Program-made: the position numbers and the translations under genes | The notes under the pieces: generated by a model | What the model was told of the DNA's origin: nothing | Databases searched by the model: none | The model's input: the letters and a program-made list of their open reading frames with translations, nothing else | Shown: positions 55,205 to 64,000 of the stretch, one piece after another | Layout: each line of letters starts with the position of its first letter | Numbering within the stretch: position 1 is the first letter of the stretch | Assembly (NCBI GenBank): GCA_022494885.1 | Contig: JAGVSM010000977.1 | Location: 455,317 to 519,316, forward strand | DNA from: Micrasema longulum | Taxonomy: Eukaryota; Arthropoda; Insecta; Trichoptera; Brachycentridae | DNA length: 64,000 bases | Direction: 5' to 3'

Positions 55205-56270
55205 AATCACATATGGTCGACCAACTTATCGAATACTGCAAGCAACTACACTGGCTCAGTATCGGGCATAGAAAAACTTCTTCACAACATTTTTAATAAT
55301 CCTACTTTGCCTGTTTATCTGAGAGAGCTCTTCCAAACCTCTATCACAGCATCGGCTAACTTTTCGTTCTAGTAACGAGAAAACCGTTTCAATACCCATT
55401 CACCGCTCTAATTATCTTGCCTCCTCTAACACAACAGTAGCTGCTCAGTTATAGAATAATCTACCCACTAATGTCAGAGACGCTTCTTTTTTATTTATAT
55501 GTTGGTCCAGGATCCTTCAATCTTCTAACCAAGGAACTAGAAAACATTAAATCACTGGTATAGTTTAAAGGAGGTTTGAGGTCTTAAGGCACTTTGAGGC
55601 ACGGAAGGAGCAGATAGACACATGCTTTAAAAAAATAAATGCATACTGTAAATAAATTATATTTTCGTAATATCAGCATGTGTTTATTTGGTTTTTCTTT
55701 TATTTTTCTTTTCTTTTCATGGTCATGTCATAGCATTTATATGTGCTATAAACATTTTAATAATTAAAAAAGGAATGGTTCACGCTCAGACGCTGTAGTT
55801 TTTGTGAGCATTTTTTCCAATTCATGTTTTATAGCTTAATTTTAAGATGTATTTTTCTTATGTGTATTTTTGTAATAAAATTTCTTTGTAAATAATATAT
55901 GTATGGAAAAATAAACAAATAATAAAAAAAAAACAAATCACGTCTGAAATGTCACTTTCTGAATATTTAAGTTTTTCATTTTTCCTCCCTCTTTCCTTAA
56001 CTCTTTACCCCCTCCTCTCTTCATAGTAAAGTTAAGATATTTAATAAATTTTCATTTTTAAAAAATACGAAAGTGTATCAATGTTTTGTTCTGTCATTTT
56101 TTTTTTTTGGTAACCAACAATATGTTCATATAACAGTGATTTTATTGAATTGAAAGGTTTGGGTAGGTAGGAAGAAAATGCATTAAGGCAATATGCCCGC
56201 CCTTATGCATATGTATAAAAACTGTTTATGTGTATAAAGTGTTTAAATAAATAAATAAACCTTTTTTGTT
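55205..56270 (+). pseudogene. L2-like LINE tail with internal insertion
   Basis: Pieces: YCKQLHWLSIGHRKTS ('LHWLPIxxR', L2/CR1 type), PVYLRELFQTSI, then IPIHRSNYLAS and NNLPTNVRDA. Around 55570 the match to the copy at 19230 stops and resumes near 55975 (CCTCTCTTCATAGTAAAG; 19291: CGTTCTTCATAGTATAG), so ~400 bp ending in an A-run (55925-55938) look inserted. The 3' end carries the imperfect palindrome near 56178 and GCCCGCCCTTATGCA, then (AAAT)n. Confidence 0.65.
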
Positions 56271-56299
56271 GAATACTAAGTGTTCGTTTGAGAATTGAT

Positions 56300-56390
56300 G
56301 TGCCAAAAGGCGTAATCTGCTGGTCGAAAATTAATTATATTTTACTAACATAATTTTTTAAAAATATTTTTTAACAGAAATATCTTTCAT
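56300..56390. repeat. Solitary arm of inverted-repeat element C
   Basis: GGCGTAATCTGCTGGTC, AAATTAATTATATTTTACTA and TTTTTTAACAGAAATATC match, in reverse, 59805-59890, the outer left arm of the inverted repeat at 59858-60509. Confidence 0.6.
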
Positions 56391-58919
56391 TTTTTTTTGT
56401 CTATGTTAAGTTTAAGTTTATTTAAAGAAAAAACGTCTCTAAAGAATGACTAAATGGTAAGATTTTCTTACTTTTTATCAAACTGCAGCCTTATGATCTA
56501 AACGAAAAATTAGTTGGCGTTCATCTTGTTAAGCGAGGCATTTTGGAAAAACGTGTTTTTAAACATGGAAATTATTCAAAATATTTATTAAAAGTATATG
56601 TTATATATTTTATCACGTGTCTATTTCCTAAAATAGGCGTATTTTTCTTTTCAGAGTGTACCACTTTCAATAAAATTATTTTTTTACTTTCAAATCACGT
56701 CAGGCATTTGACCTTTTGCGGGCCGGGCCGGCTTTCAACATTACCCGTAGATCAGTTATTCTCAAATTATTTTAAAGAAAATTCTTAAATTGTTAAAACG
56801 GTTTTCTTATAATTTATTAATTTTTTTTTTTTGCGTTTGAAGAATAAATTCATAGTTTTGTGTACTTGATTCTCGTTTAACTTCAAACATTATTTTAAGT
56901 AAACAATGCCTCATAAATATGCAACAATGCAGTAAGAAATACCTTGATAACTGTTTAGATTGTTCAAAAGCATTCAAACTATAACCTACTGATTCGTTTT
57001 TAAAAAAAATAAGGCGACTTTATTATTAAATAAATTTGTCTTGTCAGTCTTGTTAATAAATAATCTCTTTTGTATTTTCTCGGTGGAAATTATATCGATA
57101 ATATTGAAATAAAATGGAATAATTTGTGTATTTCTAGAATAAAATATATTAAATGTTTTGACACCCACAAATTATTATTTAACCCCTTTTCAGCCAGAAT
57201 AGTTTTAAAAAAACAAGATAAAAAAATAATATTTTGAAAGTAAGTACTTAATCTATTTCCTTGTTGCTTTTTAAGAATTTATTTGGTGAACTTTTCTGCT
57301 AACGCTGTTTTTTGTGTTTTTGGATATACTGCCAGTCAATTTTATACAGTAAACAAAGTGCAGTGTTCAGGTCTTTCAAATGTCTGTCTGTCGTTCAAGT
57401 GAGCTGTTTTCACCAAACTGGAAATGTGTTTTTTCAGATATAATTATATTTTATTTTGAAAGGTATGCATAAAAATGTATTCGTAATAATAAACATGGTT
57501 TATTTGTGTTTTTGTCGTGTATTTTGTTCCTTTAGAAAATGTAGGTTTTTAATGTTTCATTTATCTTCATGTTATCCTTTATGATACAGAGAGTTTGATC
57601 GCTCACAACTACAGTTGTTTAAAAGAAACGCTTAACTACCCCTAAATTATTAGTAAAAAAAAATTCAAAAAAATTTCGTGTTTCTTACCGATGTCGATCC
57701 GATTAGCCGCGAAAATTGAAAAAATAATTACCTACTTGCAAATTATACTCACATTATTTAATTTTATTTGATAATTGAAATATTTTTACAGGTACATAAT
57801 AAGTACGACATATTAAAAAAAACAAATAATTTAAAATAACATTACCATGTGAATTATTAAAACCATTCCATTATAACAATTAAAAATCTACTTTACCTTA
57901 TCGGTAACCACCAGCTAATTCTCAACGTTTGTTTGAATGAAGGATATCAGTGCTACTGATTATTATATTTTAAAATATTTTCTTGGACAAAATAAACAAA
58001 ATTGCATTTTTTTGTACTTTCGGTGAAATTGAAATTATAAAAAAAAAACATGTAATTCATGCCATCATTCACAAATTATTATGCCTACAATAAACACTTG
58101 ATCGGTTGAACCAATAGGCGCCAATTCTGACGAAAGGTTATGTCACAAATAAAAACGAAAGCAATCACCCAATGAAAAAAAAATATACACGAAAATCTTC
58201 TCTCTTTTCTAATTATTTTTAAAAACATTTTAATATTAACATGCAAAACATCAAAAATAGAATGCGCAAAAATAAAATAACATTGAAGAAAGAGATATTA
58301 AACTACTTTTTAATGCATTTTAAAATCTCAAGCGTATCTTTGAATAACGAGAATGAGGATGTGGTTGTTTTGTCTTGGGTCATCAATATAAGTATAAATA
58401 TTTCAGTGTAATTGTTGTTGTACAGGTTACACTTTTAACCAAGAAATCATTATTAACTACTTAGAAAAAGTTTTTTTTATGTTTCTTAGCTACACGGCAT
58501 ATCGTTTAAGAATCTCTGAGAATGACGTCACATTCACCGCACGTGTACGTGGGACCTGCTAAATATTCATCGACACCCAGAGGGTTAGTCTAGGGTCATG
58601 TTATGATCGATCCATCATTTTAGATTACCTTACCAAAAAACATTATTTTTGATCTAGAGATTAAAGGTATTCAGATGTAAATTGATTGAAAAATCACTGA
58701 TTCAACAGAATTGACATTGTAACGCACGAAAACTATTCAATAAATGTTCTACAAAATCCAATAACTGAAACTCAGTCAAATTTTACTTTGATAAAATTAA
58801 ATTATCGCTCAGTGCCGAAAATTAGCGTCTATCAAAAGCAAAATATTATTACAATACGTTAGCAAAACAATGAAGGATTTTTTTTTCTTCAAATAAGCAG
58901 AATTAAAATATAAGCAAAC
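56391..58919. other. Long stretch without recognised feature
   Basis: AT-rich. The frames at 56543-56788 and 56986-57168 have no motif. A GC run (GCGGGCCGGGCCGGC) at ~56720 and a TGACGTCA-type palindrome at ~58523 stand out but have no supporting context. Confidence 0.4.
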
Positions 58920-59457
58920 ATATTATGACGGACAATAAAAGTACGACACTAGGTAAAGACAAAAAACAATACTTCTGCTTCCAAAGAAAAAAGCAAATTA
59001 CGGACAAAGGCACTATAATTTTCTAGCCCCTAAACTATACAACTTTTTAAGCATGGACATATTGGTAGGCAAAATGAAAAACAACAAAAAGTTTTCAAAA
59101 CTCTTGTCCATAAATGGATTACTAAAAAGACTAGACAGGAAGCTGAGGAATATGTTTCATATATTATTATATAATTTTGATTCCTTGGAAATCCTTCCTC
59201 AATTTATTAATGATGGTATGTTTTAGAATCTTTTTTTTATATTTATTTTGTATTTTTACGCAACAATTGACGTGGAAGTATGTATGAAATAAAAAATACA
59301 CTGACACTCCGGAACGTGCTTGTGGCCCAGTGGAGTGGCTACATCCATAAATAAAAAGGAAATTATATTGAATGTACCTATTGCATAAATATTTTCTTTC
59401 ATAAACTATGTATTTGTATTATATCTTGGATTAAGTAAATAAATAAATATTAAGTGC
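58920..59457 (+). pseudogene. LINE tail with CACTCC..GGAGTG hairpin
   Basis: Reading KKKANYGQRHYNFLAPKLYN, FLSMDILVG (the 'YGxRxxxYxAPxLYNxLP' tail motif), then KLLSINGLLKRLDRKLRN and a stop near 59226. The 3' UTR hairpin at 59305-59337 pairs CACTCC with GGAGTG; its position and CCAGTG word recall the CCTC..GAGG hairpins of other tails. An (AAAT)n tail ends at ~59457. Confidence 0.6.
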
Positions 59458-59857
59458 TGTCTCATCTCACTAGGTAAAGTAAATACCTGTTCTGAGGTAG
59501 ACAGAATTTTTTTTTTCAAATATAAAACACAGCATATTTTTTACTGTAAATGCCTTAAGAAAATAATTATAAAATTGAATAATATATCAAAATACGATAA
59601 TCTTAAAAAAACAGGGAACCAAAAAAATGTAGTTTGACGAGCTATCGACATTTTTAGGTGGTGAACTGTGGTTTTAAGGCTGTAGTCTAGTAAAACGAAC
59701 GCAAACTTAGGAAATCACACGATTTTGCTATTTTCAAAAGAATGTTTTTTTAATCGCGCATTAATAAAAAAATCAAAAAAACATAAATTAGTTAAGAACA
59801 ATATTTTTTAAAGGTATTTCTGTTAAAAAATATACTTAAAAGTTTTATGTTACTAAA

Positions 59858-60509
59858 ATATAATTACTTTTACACCGGCAGATTACGCCATTTCAAATTT
59901 AAACTGAACTTAGGTATCTAGGATCTCAATAAAAACTAAGTATTGAACTAAAAATTTTAAAAATTACATAAAGATAATAAATTGAACATTTAAGTGGCCT
60001 AGACAAAATTTAAATTTTTGGATTTTGAAAAGAAATACAAGCATTTTAAATCACAGACATTTTTGTGACATTTTCTTTTATTTCAACGTAAAATCATGCC
60101 TGCGGTAATACTTAATTTTTTTTTTATAGAAATACTTCAGTTGAAACCTTTTTATAGAATAGTATTCTTTTTTTTAAGATGATAATTCTGGTTGTAATAT
60201 TTAATTTATAACAACATCTTATTATCTTATTCAGACCTGCCCTTATCGTTTTCGGTAGTATTACTGAAAGCATAATTTTACGTAGAAATAAAGGAAGATG
60301 TCACAAAAATGTATGTGATTTAAAATGCTTGTATTTCTTCTCAAAACCAAAAATTTAAATTTGGCTTCGGCCACTTTCATTTTCAATTTATTATCTTCAA
60401 ATTAATGTATATTTTTTATTTTAATACTTAGTCCTTATTGAGATCCCAGATACCTAAATTCAGTCTAAATTTGAAATGGCTTAATCTGCCGGTCTAAAAG
60501 TAATTATAT
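59858..60509. repeat. Large inverted repeat element C
   Basis: Arms 59858-60113 and 60256-60509 are diverged reverse complements over ~255 bp (for example ACCGGCAGATTACGCCATTT / AAATGGCTTAATCTGCCGGT; AAGCATTTTAAATCACA / TGTGATTTAAAATGCTT), spacer ~140 bp. The left arm continues outward to ~59800, as the solitary arm at 56300 shows, so the right end is truncated by repeat B. Non-coding foldback or MITE. Confidence 0.75.
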
Positions 60510-60527
60510 TTGAGTTATTTATTATAT

Positions 60528-60625
60528 AAATAAAACACGAGTGATACTTTAATTCACAAATTTGGAATATCCAGTGGCTGGTTTCATCGCTTTTGCGACA
60601 TCTTCGAGACTGGTATCTTTATTAA
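60528..60625 (+). repeat. Short dispersed repeat 'B' copy 2
   Basis: ACACGAGTGATACTTTAATT, CACAAATTTGGAATATCCAG, then GGTTTCATCGCTTTTGCG and ACATCTTCGAGAC; the latter part also matches 30118-30165 next to a SINE head. Confidence 0.6.
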
Positions 60626-60861
60626 AGAGTTAAATGTATTTATACAGAACAGAGGTAAGGATAGATGATTCAAAGTTATATGTAAGTAAATTAAATAAAG
60701 TTATTTTTTCCTTTAGTATCATTATCAACAAATTTTCTTTGGATTAACTAATGAATTGATAAAATGCTATTTTAATGAGTTTAAGTTTAAGTTTATGAGT
60801 TAAAAATAGCATTATTTCAATTCATTAATTAACCCAAAGAAAAGTTTTTTTATTAATATCC

Positions 60862-60990
60862 CTACAGAGATGAGGTAGAATTTTTTCAAATTCAGGATTG
60901 TGGATATTCGAGCGTTTACAGGGCTTATGACCTGTCATTGGCTGGGTTAAGTGGCCACTTTACGTCCACACTTAGTAAAGTGGCCACTTG
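60862..60990. mobile_element. Foldback MITE, divergent subfamily (reverse)
   Basis: CAGAGATGAGGTAGAATTTT, AATTCAGGATTGTGGATATT, GGGCTTATGACCTGTCATTG, TTAAGTGGCCACTTTAC. Reverse of the 24825-24960 subfamily. AAAGTGGCCACTT appears again 20 bp on, forming a small palindrome. Confidence 0.65.
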
Positions 60991-62125
60991 ATAAACACCT
61001 ATTGAATGCAAAAAAAATCACTGCTCTCGTGTCTTTTATTTGAAGAAAAACCAGAACGCGTTTTCTCTTAAGATTCATTCACATTCCCGCATGAAATAAG
61101 TATTCTTTCATTTTCCATTCACGCCATATAGCCTTTTTATTAAGTCTTATTTATCTCACTTAAAAAGCACGTTTTATTAATATACATCCCAAGATACCTG
61201 ACAAGATTCAGTGTTTCCGGTTCGTGATTATCCGGTGATATATTACCGGTTCGCGCTCTTCCGGGTCCGCCCGGAACGCAAGGATATTATAATTTACAAG
61301 CGGAAGTAAGAAAAAATCCAGCTTGAAGGTGCTTGTGTGATTTTATAATGTAAACGTTATATAAACAGCCAAATGGCATTAAATGTTAAATCCTTGTATG
61401 TAAAATTGGCTTTATATGTCAACTAATTTGGCAGAAAATGCGATGCCCACTTGCCGGCTTAGTGGTGCTGGTAACATGAATCAAGAAAAAATGTTTTGAG
61501 AATGTCTGATGAATGAAATAATTGTAAATTTTTTGAATTCGGTAAAATACGAAATTCACATATATTTTTTTTAAATAAACGGTTATTTGTGATCCAACTT
61601 AAAGTCGAGGCGAAGAAGTATCTGGTGATCATTGAATGGTTTCTTTTTATTATCATCAGAGGAATCACTATCTTTGTTTTCAAGTGTATTTCCATTTTTT
61701 CTTGTCCATATGAACTTAAAGCTACTTTTGTGACTTTGGCGAGCCAGAGCAGTTGTTTCTCATTTATGTATATTTATTTGTTTCTTAGATTAACTGTTTT
61801 CAATATCCTTAGTAGTTATATATATTCTTTGTTTTTATTTGTAAGATTTTTTTAGTTTGTCTCTTTTGAGTTCAATTTAATGGTTATATTTAGTTTTATC
61901 TGGATTGATATCGACAAGATTATTTTTTATCGTGTCTCCATAACACAGTTTTATTTATAATTTGATCAGAACTTTGATATTTTTATATTTTTTCAGTTGG
62001 ACTTCTTGAATTTCAACAGAGATATTAAGAACGTTTTGTTCAATTTAATTAAGACGCCACTAAATGTTTTTATTTTAATTTTGTATTTCCTTTAATTTTA
62101 TTTCATCGTTTTTTTTTAATTTCAA
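60991..62125. other. No supported gene
   Basis: AT-rich except for a GC-richer patch at 61200-61290 (CCGGGTCCGCCCGG palindrome) of unknown nature. Overlapping opposite frames at 61459-61855 have no motif. Confidence 0.4.
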
Positions 62126-62130
62126 AATCA

Positions 62131-62266
62131 GGCGCCGTAGCGCAGTTAGTTAAACGACCGACTGTGAAACTGACGACGCGGGTTCGATTCCCGCAAGCTG
62201 CAAGAACCCGGAACCTTTGGTGTGTGAGTCAAGCGTCTTAACCACTACGCCACGGAGGCTGCAAAC
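62131..62266. mobile_element. Two convergent tRNA-like SINE heads
   Basis: Plus head 62131-62200 (GCGCAGTTAGTTAAACGAC; ACGCGGGTTCGATTCCCGC) matches the head at 29950-30165. Immediately next, on minus, 62266-62212 (GTGGCGTAGTGGTTAAGACG, TTGACTCACACACC, GGTTCCGGGTTC) matches the tRNA-Val-type head at 18452. Neither acceptor stem pairs. Neither has an obvious body. Confidence 0.65.
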
Positions 62267-62269
62267 GTT

Positions 62270-63883
62270 TGTATAAACAAAAAGATATGAAAAATCATAA
62301 GAATATGGAATAAACTACTTTTAACATAAGCATCGTTTTACTGTGAAAACTACCAAAATAATTGAATTTTCTTTTTTGTGAAAGGAAAATATGGAAAAAA
62401 ATGTAATGTCTAAAATGATAATAATTCTAAGAGCAAAATAATTATCTTAACAAAATCTCTAGAAAGTCAATAAAAAATCAAATAACATTTCCACGTTATA
62501 ATTATTTTTTTCAATTAGAATTTTAAACAGACCAAGTTTCAGCACAAAACCTAGGCTAAAATTCTTTAATTGATGTTTTCATAATTAAGTTTTCATACTT
62601 GAATTTCAGTGGTTTGAAAAAATAAATTCTTTAAATTTGAAATAGAATTCTGCAAGGTGAAATGATGAGGTATTCCTCATTAGATGATTTCATAGTCAAC
62701 CAAAATTTTTATTCATTTTGGAAAATACTTTTTTTTTCAGGAATTTGAAGGAAGATTTATCTTCTGAATAATCTTTAATTCACGACAAAATTGTCTCCAA
62801 ATGTAAGAATTTTGCGACTCCATAAATAAATACACCTCGAAAAATGTTTGATGACATCATTCCAGCATTGAGTTTTACGTATTGGACTTCAAATGTAGGT
62901 AATGTAGAAAAAATGTTCAAATTTCCTTTGGTGAAACTAACTATTGATAATGGCGGCGTTTTGTCCGTTAACATTTATCATATTTTTTAAATGTTATATC
63001 CGACTATGTAGCATCATAGTACTCGTCCATAAAGTTAAACATTTACTCATTTGCTAAATAATATATTTAAAAGGAATAGAATCTGTGGGCGAAACCCGTT
63101 TTCAAATAAAAAAACATGTCCGTCAAAATCTTAACTTGGAGTATTGCTTAGTATAAGAAAAATAGAAAATTAAATTACTTACGTCTTTGTAGATGTTCCA
63201 TTCCAGTTTAATGACTTTATCGTAGTTTAATTCCTTGTCTTCCTGTTTGATTTTTTGATACAATTTTATCGGGTTCACTCACTTGCTAGTTGTTACAGAA
63301 TAAAGCTTGTTAGTTAAAGATTTTGTCGCTAGGTGTTTCATTCGGTATTGCCATAAGATTAAAATACTTAATTATAGTTCCGAGTACTTGCTCTTTGGTA
63401 AAAATATGATACATGGTAAATAGAATTACTTTATAAAATAAAATAAATAAAAGTAGTCCCGTTTATACGAAGATAACCACTTTATAATTTTATTTCATTA
63501 TCTTTTAAAATAAAAAACATTTCAACTAAGGTGTTTTTAACAAAAACTATATGGAAAAAATATCAAACATTAACATAAACAATAGATAACTTACACGTGC
63601 TTCGATTTTATTTACGCTCTTTGTTTTATTTTCTAACAATATTTTTTTATCTAACAATAAAATAGTAGGATTCTTTGGTTCCCCTGGTTCAGTGACATGT
63701 CGATAATATATTTCCAATAATTTGTTTTTGCCTCAAACAAAGACATCAAGTCCTAGCCTCCCTATTGATTATTAGTTCTATAGGAAAATACACGGTGTTT
63801 CAGAGTTAGACCGCAAAACTTCAGAGGAATATTCTTCATAGTAAACATTTCTTTTAAACTTATTTTTTTAATTTATTATTTAA
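62270..63883. other. No recognisable feature
   Basis: AT-rich; a frame at 62780-62974 without motif. Nothing matched elsewhere. Confidence 0.4.
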
Positions 63884-63932
63884 ATAAAACACGACTGATA
63901 ATTTAATCCACAGATTTGGAATATCCAGTGAC
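63884..63932 (+). repeat. Short dispersed repeat 'B' copy 3
   Basis: AAATAAAACACGACTGATAA, TTTAATCCACAGATTTGGAA, TATCCAGTGACC, matching 60528 and the reverse of 13378. Similarity ends after GACC. Confidence 0.6.
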
Positions 63933-64000
63933 CATTATTGAGAAATCATTATTTACAAAACCACACTCACGAAGGATGGGGCACTAAAAATAAAATAAAA

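Noticed and set aside
56543..56788. 81-codon frame as host exon
   Set aside because: No recognised domain, and no splice sites or repeats of support; left unannotated.
58515..58530. TGACGTCA palindrome as a CRE regulatory site
   Set aside because: A single 8-mer without a gene nearby is not enough evidence.
62131..62200. Functional tRNA gene
   Set aside because: The T-arm is perfect but the acceptor stem fails, and a second copy at 29950-30165 indicates a dispersed repeat.
1..64000. A host gene, viral integration or a bacterial-type operon
   Set aside because: Every recognisable protein motif belongs to LINEs, PLEs or DNA transposons; no capsid, envelope, polymerase of viral type or operon structure was seen.

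Overview
This window looks like a repeat-dominated, gene-poor stretch of an AT-rich arthropod (most likely insect) nuclear genome. I found no bacterial gene organisation, no convincing host protein-coding gene, no intact tRNA or rRNA gene and no CRISPR. Almost every protein-like stretch belongs to a retroelement or DNA transposon, usually truncated and frameshifted. Taxon placement is inference from the repeat mix: several LINE clades, Penelope-like elements (PLEs) with GIY-YIG endonuclease, tRNA-derived SINEs, Tc1-like and foldback elements, and a strong A/T bias.

Layout. 0-17 kb: scattered LINE tails (610-800 minus, 864-1897, 5993-6600, 9663-10467, 13440-14190, L2-like 15310-16390), an RNase H relic (8684-8815), a Tc1 transposase relic (13019-13240), SINE heads and the first copies of a long-terminal-inverted-repeat (TIR) foldback family. 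17-25 kb: a triple nest (foldback arms around an L2-like LINE, itself split by a tRNA-Val-headed SINE), a PLE endonuclease relic (20470-20850), a large palindrome of two LINE 3' ends (21620-22230) and LINE tails on the minus strand. 25-30 kb: mostly featureless, with a TA-flanked non-autonomous element (26929-27526), a SINE-like unit with an unusually GC-rich body (27890-28345) and a GC-rich island with three ~90-bp tandem units (28900-29600).

30-43.5 kb is the richest part: a nearly full-length two-ORF LINE on the minus strand (34360-38700; gag-like ORF1 with three zinc knuckles, ORF2 with APE-type endonuclease and reverse transcriptase broken by two homopolymer frameshifts) lies among at least three PLE copies. 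One PLE is split by a LINE with a 9-bp target duplication, another by a 243-bp MITE with a TTA duplication; virtual removal restores the PLE frame in both cases. Terminal repeats of these PLEs carry hammerhead-ribozyme-like cores. A ~700-bp hexamer microsatellite (42151-42848) sits in the 3' UTR of another LINE.

43.5-64 kb: an LTR with a primer-binding-site-like sequence (44690-45110, minus) and a related solo LTR (~52540-52912), degenerate tandem repeats (45180-46070), a LINE tail with partial duplication (48455-50118), more foldback copies, an L2-like LINE (55205-56270), a LINE tail (58920-59457), a ~650-bp inverted repeat (59858-60509) and a convergent pair of tRNA-like heads (62131-62266).

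The recurrent theme is RNA structure at retroelement 3' ends: at least four sequence-unrelated sets of LINE tails end in a compact bulged stem-loop, and the PLE ends carry ribozyme-like folds. All boundaries were read by eye and are approximate unless a target duplication is given.
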